Shown here piece by piece: positions 33,063-44,548 of a stretch of DNA of 64,000 nucleotides. Source of the DNA: Pollenia angustigena (taxonomy: Eukaryota; Arthropoda; Insecta; Diptera; Polleniidae); assembly GCA_930367215.1 (NCBI GenBank), contig OV884060.1, positions 181,981,253-182,045,252 of the forward strand, given 5' to 3'. The position numbers were made by a program, and so were the translations under genes. The notes beneath the pieces were generated by a model that did not search any database, was not told where the DNA came from, and saw only the letters and a program-made list of their open reading frames with translations. The number at the start of each line of letters is the position of its first letter. Within the stretch, counting starts at the first letter, position 1.

Positions 33063-33864
33063 TATAAAAAATAATACATACATTCATACATACATATGTT
33101 TGTACGTGTATATATTCATACCTTATTAAGTTTTTTACATTTTCCATTTTTGACCGCAAATATATTTTTTAAATATAATACATATTAAAAATTAATTTAA
33201 TCTATCAAATGTTTTGACAGACAATTTAGTAAGCAATTGGGGCTTTTAACTATTTTTTGGTTGTGAATTCCGAATAATTATATTTTCATTTGTTGTACTC
33301 AAATTGAATCTATTCCAACAATCAATAATTAGCTGCAATAAATGAATAATCATTTATATTACAAAATTTATTGACGAAAGCAAATTATTGATTGCAATGA
33401 CCAATATTCAGTATTGCCCTATATTAAATTCGGTTGTGATTCTAACCATTTGTACTAATTTTTAGAACTTAATTAAATAAGTTATCATAACTAATAAAAG
33501 AATTGAAGGAATCATATTTCAGTTGGAACATCATTTTTATAATCAAGAGAATTAAAAATCAGTTAGAACTATACATTTTTAATAGTTGCAATAATAAATC
33601 ATGTTACTTGATCAATATTTTATTACTGCAACCGTTTCCCAACCAATTTGTTTTCTGTATGTTGGAAATTTCCTTTGTAATTCCTGCAATATTGATCTTG
33701 TGATCCTAACCTGGATATGCTTTTACACGTTGGCAGCCGTTATTTACGTTATTTACTGTTATTAATACTGATACCTTTAAACATTTGATTACTGGTATTA
33801 ATACCGATGCCGAAATTTGTTCCGATTGCCAACCTTGAATTAAATACATTAATAATATGTATTA
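33063..33864. other. Gene-free AT-rich stretch
   Basis: 33062-33115 is a CATACATA-type microsatellite; the remainder shows nothing I can support. Confidence 0.4.
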
Positions 33865-34460
33865 CAGTACTTTTCGTTTATATTCACTATGCTTATAGTC
33901 ACATTAGCGATATAGTCCATTTTATCTGTTTACTTTGCCGCTATAACTTAATTTAATATAAAGTTTTAACGTAATAATAGTCCATTTAGAGATATAAGCA
34001 CATTTGCCATATATGCCATTTATCAACAGCAGTCAAAGCGAAAAGGAAAGCAAATTAATGGCGTTATAGTCACATTAGCAAAATTTACTAAATTCTTTTC
34101 AGTTTTCGAATCAAAAATCCAGCCAAAGAAAGAATGAATTAAATCATTTAATTTTTGTCCTCAACTCTCTACTCGTAAAAAATTAGTTTTTGCCGTTGGT
34201 ATCAGTTATGAAATATCTTGTTATTATTTTAACTATTTTTTTATACAGTATGCAACTGTGTTACAAAACCATAAGGCTGATGTCGGTGTAATTTATATGA
34301 ATTTTTTATTTCCTTTATTTACATACTTAACTTGATTATATTCGAATTCGGTTATATGCGTCATAGTGGCATATATGTGAATAAGCCTTATAGTCACATT
34401 AGCGATATTGTCCACGTTATGGTTGCAACTAAAGGATGTGACTATAACCGAAAAGTACTG
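33865..34460. mobile_element. pogo-like MITE of 596 bp, copy 1
   Basis: CAGTACTTTTCGTTTATA at the left and CAGTACTTTTCGGTTATAGT read inward from the right; TA at both flanks. ATAGTCACATTAGCGATAT recurs inside on both strands. Nearly full-length match to 61240-61826 in the opposite orientation. Confidence 0.9.
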
Positions 34461-34616
34461 TATATACATATCTATATTCTAGATACTCATAAGCATGGTA
34501 GAATAATACAAGGTATAGTCATTAGAAATTTTGTTCTCAATTAGAAAACCCATAGAATGCCAAAAAGTAAAATAAATTAAAAAAAGAATTCAAACCAAAA
34601 TTTAAAAATTAAAATA

Positions 34617-35331
34617 AAACAAGTAAGAAAGTATAGTCGGTCAAGCGCGACCATATGATACCCTACACCACAGAACTTAATAACACATCATGCTTATGTG
34701 TCCATATTAATATGGATTTATCTATGTTTATAAACTTCATTCAAATCGGTTTGAAAGTTTGTGAGAGGCAGAAATTGCCCCCTACCTCCCCTTGTGGTCC
34801 TATTTTTGAAAAACTGTATAGCTTATGTGTCCATATAGATATGGATCTATCTATGTTTTAAATTTCATTAAAATCGGTTAGAGAGGCAGAAATTGCCCCT
34901 ATCTCCCCTCATGGTCCTATTTTCTTAAAAATGCATAGCTTATGTGTCCGTACAAATATGGATCTACCTATGTTTTAAATTTTATTAAAATCGGTTTGAT
35001 GGTTTCTTAGAGGAAGAAATTTCCCCCTCTCTTCTCTCGTGGTACTACGATTCGGCCCATTTTCAATAGGCTTGATCCTTGTGCCAATAAGAACCTATGA
35101 CCCAAATTTTATCAAATTATGTATCTTCAAAATTGCGACCTGTACTTTGCGCACAAGGTTACATGGACAGCCAGCCAGCCAGCCGGACGGACATCGTTAG
35201 TTCGACTCAGAAAGTGATTCTTAGCCGATCGGTATACTTTAAGGTGGGTCTAGGACCAATATTTTAAGGCGTTACACACATCAGCATAAATGCATAATAC
35301 CCTCTCCACTATTGTGGTGTGGGTATAAAAA
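34617..35331 (+). repeat. AGTAAGAAAGTATAGTCGG family, copy 2
   Basis: Full copy ending in ACCCTCTCCACTATTGTGGT followed by GTGGGTATAAAAA. It keeps three tandem units and the CCAGCCAGCCAG run at 35170. Confidence 0.9.
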
Positions 35332-35519
35332 GTTACTAATATATTTTTAAATCAGACAAATACAATTTGTCCAGTTAAAACAGAATTTGTTTAGGGCCTG
35401 AATTTAAGTTTTTTTTTTAACCAAATAATTATCTCCATTTAATGTTATTGAAAAAAAAAAAACAGAAATTAAACAAAATTTACTTTCGGCGACTTTTTTG
35501 CATTTTTTCTCATTTTTTG

Positions 35520-36995
35520 GTGATTTTTGACGGAATTAGAGTTTTTTTCCCGGAGTTTTTCGATTCCCGGGAAAACGGGAAATTTTTTGGAATATCCCGG
35601 GATCCCGGGATCCCGCTCCATATAAATAATACACAGTAAATTTGTTTTTAAATAATGAAAAAAACTTTTATAAAAAAACGTAAGGTAACTTGTTTACAAA
35701 GTAAGTAAAAGAAATCCTTAAATACTACAAAATTCAATGAAGATTAAAAGAGGAACTTGAATTATTATTACCTTACGGTTTTATATGTAAATTCCGTATT
35801 TTATTATGCTCTAGATACAAGATAAAAATTAAGATAAACAAAACAATTTAATTCATAAAACAATAATAAAACTTAACACAAATTGAGGTACCCAAGATAT
35901 GAGATCAAAAAGTTAATTCATAAAATAGATAAAATATTTTAAATAAATATGTTAACATTTTTTAACGGCTTAGGAAATAAGTTTCTGACACACTCAAAGC
36001 GCTTAGTAAGTCGTCAAAAAGTATATTGATTATTTTATTTACTAATTACCATGTTTCCGAAAAATTTCGTTCATTTTTTTTACCGAGGTTGGATAAATAG
36101 TTAAAAGTGCACCGTTGTAGAAGGCTTTTGATTCACAATAAGAAGCATTTTTTTATAAACAACGTCTATATCAGTCAAATGTATGTCAAAGTTCATGCAA
36201 AAAATAGCATCAACCTCTTACAAACCTTTTCACTTCATTAGGTCTATCTGTAATCTTTAGGACAATGTGTTTTTCAAATTGTATGTTGTAGTATCTTACA
36301 CGAGTTTCCAAATTTTTTTTTTATTTCGGTTTCCCCGCACTTCAAGGGTATATAAACCAACACAAATTGAAAAAAATTTGTGTTTATCACCTAATAAACA
36401 TATCGCTTCATTGCAACATAGTCATATCTCAAAAAATCAAAAATTGTAAGTTATTTAAGCAAAGAGTTCCTTCATGCCTTCTCGTATTTTATCACAAACT
36501 GAACCGAAGTTAGCAAAATATATCTTTAAATCGGTACATTTTGAAAACTTAAATCGCATTTTGCCAAGTTCGTTTGTTTTTGTAGATATGACTATGTTGC
36601 AATAAAGGAGCGATATGTTTAGGTATCTGCTATTTTTAAGACTTGTCCATGGACAATTAAACTTTACTACCTGCATCTTATTTTGAATTAATGTTCTTTA
36701 TTAACTTTTCACTTCACTAAATTTATTAATTATCAACTGTTGCACTGCCTATTCTGCTTTAAGTAGATTTATTGCATCAGGAGACATTGATTTACGTATG
36801 TACTCACTTCTTGTAATTGATCTAATCGACAACCCATCCACAGATGCTTATTTAAAGAGAATAGACAACTAAATTTCAAAGTATAAAAGCTGTTTTCTTA
36901 AACTATGAGGAATTTTTTATTTCCCGGGATCCCGCATGAAAAATCCCGGGAAAGCGGGAAATATAATTATTGAAATCCCGGGAAAAACCCCTAAC
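35520..36995. mobile_element. Element bounded by CCCGGG clusters
   Basis: Three CCCGGG sites at 35566, 35596 and 35604 and three at 36923, 36945 and 36978, with inverted surrounding text (CGGGAAATTTTT, CCCGGGATCCCG), bound about 1.4 kb of AT-rich DNA. A second palindrome (AACATATCGCTTCATTGCAA and its complement) lies at 36396-36622. No transposase recognised; hAT-like ends are a guess. Confidence 0.6.
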
Positions 36996-37097
36996 TGGAA
37001 TATACTTTTTTGTATGCAAAATCTAAAAAAATTAAAAATTTGGATTAAAAACCATAAATAGTTCAACAAAATAACCACAATACTAATAATTGTTAAA

Positions 37098-37603
37098 GCT
37101 AAGGCACGAGCTCTATGTTTGCATTTGTCCTTCAAGTTCTGCTGAAAAGGTCAGCAAGAAAAAGAAAGACAAAAAAAACAAAACAAAATATGTACTTTGA
37201 ACTTCAAGAAGAATTCTTGACAAAAGTACGATAAAACAGAAGTAAAGGAAGAACATGTAAAATAAATTAAAATAGATAACCATTCAAAGCAAATTTCGAT
37301 CTACCAAAGGTTAAATACAATTTGGTTTAAGGATTGATGTTTGACTAATGACGTCAGCAGTCGTCGATGGCTGCGAGTGTTAAACGGCAAGCCCTCTGAG
37401 GAGATTGAGTGGTTGCAATCGAAACATGTCAGGGTAACCTGTCCGTAAAAACACCTGGGTTCGAGCCCAGATTGAGTCAAGAATGAAAAATTATCAGTAA
37501 ATTTTAATTAATTTTCATGTTGTAAAATTCCTTACTTCATAAAAATAATTTAATGAAAATTAAATTTGATGAACTTAAGCCTAATTAAAAATATTAAAAA
37601 TTT
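37098..37603 (+). repeat. tRNA-like SINE candidate, copy 1
   Basis: From GCTAAGGCACGAGCTCTATG to an A-rich tail, about 85% similar by eye to 39905-40424. The T-arm CTGGG-TTCGAGC-CCCAG and B box GGTTCGAGCCC lie at 37455-37470, with A-box-like GATTGAGTGG at 37403. This suggests a pol III promoter of tRNA-Ser/Leu type inside a longer repeat. Confidence 0.6.
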
Positions 37604-37807
37604 GGAAAAAAAAAATTTTTTACGAAAACAACAAAATTGACTTTTGGCTATTTCTGAAATCCGGTTTGGCGATGGATCTCAAAAAAATCTGACAACCCTG
37701 ATACAGACTTTCAGTTAAACAGAATAAAATGAAATCATAATAAACCAAGGAAATATATTTTAGAATATCGATGAATCGGGCTTTATTGGAAAGAACATTT
37801 TATGAAA

Positions 37808-38240
37808 TTAATGTTTAAATATGATTTCTGCCATGTGACCGCCAAAGCTGGCGCGTAGAAGGCGCAATCTGGAACACCGATTTTCAACAACTTCTCGAAT
37901 TCAAAACATCACCGTTACACCGCCAGCCCATAAAGCGCACTAAGCAGTCATTTTCTGTGGATGTAATAACTCCGAATGCAACAATTCTGGACTTCATTGG
38001 AAAATAAAATTTTGAATGGAAATTCAAAAAACAATATCAATTTGTGCTTCAGCCCATTCGCCGAATTATTTTGATTAAAAATTTCAACAATTTGCACGCG
38101 TTGCTCTGTTGTAAGTCGATTCATAATGACATTTCAAAGCAAACAAAACAAACAGCAATTAACAGCTGTTAAATGGGTGCTCAAATAAAGCAGTGATGCC
38201 AACTCAAAGTTGTTACACTCTAAAAAGCTCCCTTTATATG
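37808..38240 (-). pseudogene. Internally deleted mariner-like element
   Basis: Minus strand: ATG at 38124-38122 starts MNRLTTEQRVQIVEIFNQNN. The middle of the gene is missing, and the reading resumes as VENRCSRLRLLRASFGGHMA then EIIFK and a stop at 37808. Both ends match mariner transposases, but the DDD core is gone, giving a MITE-like derivative of about 430 bases. Confidence 0.8.
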
Positions 38241-39700
38241 CAATTATAGATCTAACATCACATAATTTAGCTACGTGAAATAAGATTGATTTAAGAGTTA
38301 TTTGTGCCTAATGTTTTCTAAATACCAACATACATTCGACATATGTATATACGTATTCAAGTGACTTTCGAGAGGGTGAATTTCAAACCGTTCCTTAAAA
38401 TTTTATATTCTAATGCTATAAAACAAATAGTTTTTTTTCTGGTTAATTGAACTGTTTGTGATTTTTTTAATCCAAGTTCATCTAAGGTCAACAGAAAAGG
38501 ACAAAAAGGATAAACATACACTTACAAAAAAATACATCTTCATATTGATGATGCCCTAACACCAGAATTGTGATATCAATGTCAATACAAATGTAATAAA
38601 TGGGGCACTCAATCCAATGACGAACGTCATCATAAAATTTTGTCATATTTTATGCGTCATCTATGCTATGACTGCAGTGACATCACTTTAATGTCACATT
38701 TTGTGAAATGAATTTAATGACAGCAGTTTTTCTATCAGTGTAAAAACAAATGTACTTAGGAATTAAAAAAAGTCGATAAAAATTACAAAAAATTAAACAA
38801 AACAGCTGATTAATAATAGAACAGAACGTACAAACTATGTAATTCTGCATTTAGTATTTGTCAAGATTTTTGTTACTATGATGAAGAGTATGTTAGATTC
38901 GGCAAATATGGCACTTTTACTTGTTTATATTTATATTGCTTTTGTTGATTGTTGTAGGTTAACGAACCTTATGGATTCACTAACTCATTAATTTTTTTTA
39001 TACTCATGCCAGTCATTTATGCAGATCATACTATAAACAAATTTCTAATGTTTTTCAATAGTAATAGAAGAAGAAAAAAAATCATAACGAATTTCTTTGA
39101 GCAGAATTATAAGTTTAAATGAACGCTTAAACCCTTAAGGTTTTTGGGGGCCCTTCTCTTGAAATTAAAAATGGTATAAGCAACCAATTAATAAATTCTT
39201 AATATTTAGGAATCTAATTTAACTATTCAATATTATCAATATTTATTCATATTTTAACGGCTTAGTTATCTTCAGAATATTTTTTTGTTAATTTGGAATT
39301 GAATTTGAATACTTTTGTGAACTCTACACAAACTGCCTTGAAAAGGAACTTGAAATTAAAACAGAAAAGCCAGAATTTCGAAAAAAAAAAATTTTTTTAT
39401 TTTCTGCAAAAGCTCTTGTAGGCTTCTAAAGTGAACATGTATCAAACTATGCCTTAAAAAGGCAAAATATTTCCTTTCTCCTTCCTCCTAATGTCCGCTT
39501 TTTTGCACGTGTCAAGAAAGTCCTTTAAAACGTTGTACCTATAGCTGTACATATTTTACGGCTTTAATTGGGCCTCTTTTTACATTAATGTTACACTAAA
39601 CCACGTTGAACCCAATACAGAACAAAAGAATTGCATCATTCACGTCCTATAATGAAAGGCTAATACAGCGCTTTTTGTTTTTCATATATACATACATATC
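38241..39700. other. Gene-free stretch
   Basis: 38876-38932 is an eroded copy of the TTCGGC repeat end. 38565-38750 is rich in ATGAC/GTCAT words. No gene. Confidence 0.4.
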
Positions 39701-39904
39701 GATGGCTTAATATAAAAAGGCGAAACTCGATTTTTAAAAAAAAACTTTTTTGTTTATTCTGGAAGCTAATGCCACATGTATTTTGATTTAAAATTTTTAA
39801 GAGGCTGTAATACAACATTTGTTGGATATTTTTATTAAAAATTGCATTTTAAATTTTTTTATCTAAAATTTTACGGATTTTTTTAAGTTTTTTTTTCATC
39901 CCCT
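39701..39904 (+). mobile_element. Left part of the CGATGGCTTAA MITE
   Basis: Matches 47831-48010 (GCTAATGCCACATGTATT, ACAACATTTGTTGGATATTT), breaking off where the SINE-like repeat starts. Confidence 0.85.
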
Positions 39905-40424
39905 GCTAAGGCACGAGCTCTATGTGTACATTTGTCTTTCAAGTTGTGCTAAAAAATGCCAACAAGAAAAACAAAGACAAAAATTAAAAAACAAAAAATG
40001 TACTTTGGACTTCAAGAAGAATTCTTGACAAAAAGTACGAAAAAACCGAAGTATGGAAAAACATGTAAAATCAATTAAAGTAGATAATCATTCAAAAAGC
40101 AAATTTCGATCTACCAAAGGTTAAAATACAATTTGGTTTAAGCATTGATGTTTGACCATTGACGCCAGCAGTCGTCGATGGCTGCGAGTGTAAGACGGCA
40201 AATCCCTCTGAGGAGATCGAGTGGTTTCGATCGAAACATGTCAGGGTAACCTGCCGGCCAGTGTTCGAGCCCCAGCCACAGTCAAGAATGAAAAATTATC
40301 AATAACAATTTTAATTAATTTTCATGTTGTAAAATACCTTTCTTCATAAAAATAATTTAAAGAAAATTAAATTTGATGAACTTAAGCCTAAATAAAAAAA
40401 AAAAAAAAATATTAAAAATTTGGT
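39905..40424 (+). repeat. tRNA-like SINE candidate, copy 2
   Basis: Second copy of 37098-37603. The B box is degraded (GTGTTCGAGCCCC), with GATCGAGTGGTT upstream and an A-rich tail at 40390-40412. Confidence 0.6.
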
Positions 40425-41619
40425 TTAAAGAAATTGCTAATTTAAACTTTCAAATTTGTTAATTGTATTTATAAGGAAAAATCAATTATATACGTTTTTG
40501 GCGATGTGTGTAATACATATAAATTTTATCCAATCTTATGGTTTACTGATCGACTCAGAATCACTTTTTAAAGTGATTTATGGATGCCCATCCGTCCGTC
40601 TGGCTGGTTGTCTGTCCATGTTAGTCTTTCAAAGTACAAGTTGTAATATTGTAGATAATTTGATCAAGTTTAGTAAATACATTTGTACTAAAGACGAAGT
40701 CTAAGTCAATGGTGAGAATCGGTCTATAATTTCACATATTTCCCATAAAAACTTCTTTCCAAATTAGACTCTTTGTGTCCGTAAACCATCTTATTATGTT
40801 GGCATTAAGAATTAATTCGCTCCAAAAATATTTTACTGCAAATTAAATTCTTTTCGAATCAGTTCACATTTGCCCAAAGCTCCCATCTATAAACAGCCTT
40901 AACTTCCTGTTAAATGTTTACATTAATAAACAATTTAACGACCGTCCCTAAAATCCCTTTAAGACAAAAAATCTCATATGGATGTTGATATCTAGAAAAA
41001 TTTGGCACAAATAACTTTTACATAAATATATGAATTTTAACCTCATAACATATCTTTTTTTTGTGAGCCCATGACTGCCCATCGCTTCAAATAGGGTTAA
41101 GCCTCGAAAATTCGTCAGTAATTACTATAGTGTTTTTCTTTATCGATTATAATTTTAGGATTGTTTTTTAATTAATGGAACTGCTCTTTGCTGCTTAGAA
41201 ATTCGCATTTTTCAAAAGCCAAATGTGTTATTTAACAAAAGAAAAAAAGCACTTAAAACAAAAAACTTTCTGAAAATTGACACACTTACATTCGAGTCGG
41301 AAAGAACCCAACCAATTGTAGGGGAATGTAAGAAAAGATAAACTTACGCCAGTTTGTTTTTAATTTGTGGTATTTTTGTTTCATATAACACATTCCAATT
41401 GAAAAGTTTCTCGAAGCGGGAATTACACAGAATGGGCACTGGTAAATATAATTGGTCTTCAAAGAAAGGAAAGGAAATATTTTTATCAACTTTAAAGTTT
41501 AAACACAGGAAAGTTTTAAAAATTTGTTTAATTTAAATTTTACCCGAATCCGATTTCCAAAACAAGACTGAATATTTAATAAAGATTTTGACACATTTTG
41601 TATGTAATATCGACGTTAT
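40425..41619. other. Gene-free stretch
   Basis: 40530-40870 is degenerate interior of the TCGGTCCATAATTT dispersed repeat (compare 945-1200 and 6490-6880). The remainder is AT-rich and unremarkable. Confidence 0.45.
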
Positions 41620-42122
41620 CAAGGCGAATTCATGTATAGGGTGGTGGCGATACAACAACAATTAACAACACCAAAAGCACAACATTGTATTTAATTTGTT
41701 GCTTTCGTTGGTCGATATGTCAAAAACACAAGTAACTTTTGACATTGCTCAAGGCGAATTTAAGAAGGTAAACTCAACTCGTTAGCCGTTCATCAGCTGT
41801 TTCCACGGCGAATTAAAAAAAATAGGGAAACGTCAAAATATAATTTTGTTTATTTTTTGCGACAAAAAATCCTAAAAAATTTCTTAGAAAAACTGCGAAT
41901 AATTAAAGTTTAGTACCCAAACAAAATTTTTATTTTGTTTTTCAATCAATTTTTGCTTTGTCATCATTTTTGACAGCCGCCTTTTATATTGCAAAAAATA
42001 CATGGGGCTTTTTGTAGTTGTAGAGTTGCACTTACCTTGAAAATTCGCATTGACATTGCTCTCTCTAATTATGAAAAAAAGTAGCAAATCTTTCAACGCC
42101 ACCTAAAAATGAATTCACCTTG
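41620..42122. mobile_element. Inverted-repeat element, ends CAAGGCGAATTCAT
   Basis: CAAGGCGAATTCATGTATAG and GGTGGCG at the left pair with CGCCACC and ATGAATTCACCTTGG at the right. An internal CAAGGCGAATTTAAG at 41749 repeats the end motif. Confidence 0.75.
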
Positions 42123-42423
42123 GACGTTATTTTACGAAAAAAATTTTCCTGCCAAGTTTTTACGATAACTCGAAAATAATTCAACTTATTTGACTAAAAA
42201 AATTCAAATTCATAAAATTGTCAAAATTAACTATTTAAAATTTTGTACTTAAAAGTTTTCAAGTAAAATCGTTTACTTTTTCATAGCAGACACTTACTTA
42301 CCCAGTATTCCGTTCACTATAAAGCTTTTACTGTTAGAAATTTATTGCTTTTTTAGAGCTTTTATTTTTGTCTCCATAATTATTAGTAGCTTTAGTTTAT
42401 CAACATGCTACAAATTTCCAACA

Positions 42424-42495
42424 TCCTCGATAGTATAGTGGTCAGTATCCCCGCCTGTCACGCGGGAGACCGGGGTTCAATTCCCCGTCGGGGAG
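42424..42495 (+). tRNA. tRNA-Asp (GTC)
   Basis: A complete 72-base cloverleaf: acceptor stem TCCTCGA paired with TCGGGGA plus discriminator G, D arm with TAGTATAGTGGTCAGTA, anticodon stem CCCGC/GCGGG with anticodon GTC at 42457-42459, and T arm CGGGG-TTCAATT-CCCCG. A and B boxes are intact and a run of eight T at 42510-42517 terminates transcription. No intron. It lies alone among repeats, about 3.8 kb from the Atg7 3' end. Confidence 0.97.
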
Positions 42496-42517
42496 ATGTT
42501 CATTTAATATTTTTTTT

Positions 42518-43345
42518 AAATAAAATTTAAAATTAAAAGAAAAAATGTAGAAGATAAAATATATTATTACGGATACCGTCGCAATAAAATCTTGATTAGC
42601 TAACACATTTTCTTATTTGGCTATTGCGAAAAAAAAGGATAGGAGATTCATCCATTTTTGAGTTTGATTTTTTTGTTTTTTTAAACCTGGGAATATTCCT
42701 CAAAACTAAAACAACAAAAATGATTGCTATTTTGAACATATTTTACTTGTAGCTTTGGTTCCTCATTAAGCTGTGGTCCTAACAAAGTGTCTTAAGCTTT
42801 CAAGTCAGAAGGTAAAGTCAATTTAAATCACATAACAAAGTTCTTGCTGCCGACTTTTATTTACCGACCAGTGTAATCAGCCTAATTAACGTTCAGTTAA
42901 CAAAAGACTACAAAAGGAACAAAACCGTGAACATCATTTGACAGAATATGAAATAATCCTAATAAGTAAATTTATAAAATCTGTGTAATAAAACGTTGTT
43001 TAATGTTATTTTGTATAGCGGAAACGAATTCTATTGTTCTTGTTGTCAATATTTTATGTGTTTTTATTAGAGATGTGCAAATGTCGTGATTTGTTAGGCA
43101 CAAGTCGCGCGTGGGTCACACATGAGTCACGCTTGACCGTGGTTAAATATATATTTTATAATGGTTTAAAGACAAGATTGCGTGTATATAAAAATTAAAT
43201 TCTCACGCACTCACGAAATAGCTTAACCTTATTAAAAAATCAATTTTTGAGTAACTCGTATCGGAACTCATACAATGGGAGGCAATTCAGCGGAAGCGTG
43301 CGTGATTTAAAAATCAATTTTATTAATTAATTAATAAATTCATTG
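42518..43345. other. Gene-free stretch
   Basis: No gene or recognised element; AT-rich. Confidence 0.4.
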
Positions 43346-43348
43346 TAT

Positions 43349-43630
43349 GGGGGTATCCGTCTCACCCGTCCAATACCTCCAAAAATTTGTTGGAACATGC
43401 AGTTTATTCTTAGAGTTACGCACATCAAACTTAGTTTGCCAGACTAATGTAGCTATGCAGATACAAAAAAAAAATAATAAATACTTTGAATTGGGGTATC
43501 CGTCTCCCCCGTTCGATACCTCTAATATTTTGTTGGAACATGCAGTTTGTTCTAAGAGTTACGCACATCAAATTTAGTGTGCCTCGCTATTGTAGCTGAG
43601 GAGATATGAATTGATCCGGGGAAAAAGGGC
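43349..43630 (+). repeat. Tandem duplication, unit about 143 bp
   Basis: GGGGTATCCGTCTC and TTGTTGGAACATGCAGTTT and AGAGTTACGCACATCAAA occur in the same order in both units, starting at 43350 and 43493. Confidence 0.85.
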
Positions 43631-43910
43631 TTTTTCAGGTATGTGATGAAAATCGATCGATTTCAAAAAACGTTTTTAAAAAGTGTGATGAATTTCGAAG
43701 GATTTTAAAATCTATTTCTGAATTATAGTCTTTAATTTTCGTTCAGAATACACGTCAGTTAACGTATATAATATAAAATTTGAAAGAATAAAGACTGAAA
43801 ATAAAAAATATGCATTGAAAATCCATTTTAAAAGATACTGAAAACGATATTTTCGGTTTCAAATCGTATCGTTTTTAAAATCGATTTCCATCACATACCT
43901 GTTTGCCCCA
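43618..43910. mobile_element. MITE with CAGGTATGTGATG arms
   Basis: GGGGAAAAAGGGCTTTTTCA and GGTATGTGATGAAAATCGAT pair with ATCGATTTCCATCACATACC and TGTTTGCCCC at the right end. Confidence 0.75.
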
Positions 43911-43926
43911 GTGTGTGACAAGAATA

Positions 43927-44200
43927 AATATATCGAGCCATAATAGCAAAAATTATGTAACCAACAACATTTTAGATTTTTGTTTTTTTGATGAAAATCG
44001 ATAATTTTTATTCATTTGCATCATCTCTAAAAATCGTATATCTCTAGGAAGTACCGTTATGAAGTAAGAGCAAAAGCAATTTCAAACGAAACCCTAGACT
44101 TGAAGCAAAAATATTAAAAAAAAACCTTCTCCTGTAAAATTGTATTTTTGTTGGTTACATCATTTTTGCTATTAGGGCTCGATATGTACTATATAACACT
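43927..44200. mobile_element. MITE, arms around TATCGAGCC-TAATAGCAAAAA
   Basis: The left arm (ATATCGAGCCATAATAGCAA, then AAATTATGTAACCAAC) pairs with GTTGGTTACATCATTTTTGC then TATTAGGGCTCGATAT. Confidence 0.75.
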
Positions 44201-44548
44201 GTGCAACAAAAAAACCAGCCTCAATACTTGCAACGCGAAATAAACCTAGACTATTGGTAGGGCAAATCTGATAAAGGGTTTGAAAATATCGGCCCCTAAA
44301 GTTTTTTTGAATTTTTCGAAAAGACGTTTGGCATAAGTCAAAAAAAATATGCTTAATGTACTTCTGAGCTTAAATACTATACCAGATGTCTTCAGTAGAA
44401 TTGAAGCCTCTAACACTCATTTTAAGGGGTAATTTTTGTTCTTTTTTTTAATTCCTCATAAAAGTATACTAAAACGGGACTTTAGAGGGTTAAAATATTT
44501 GTCGAATTTCACCAGGGATATTCTAAGACCAAAAAATCGTGGAATGCA

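Noticed and set aside
37455..37470. A real tRNA at the TTCGAGC T-arm
   Set aside because: There is no matching acceptor or anticodon stem at normal distances; it behaves as a repeat with tRNA-like boxes.
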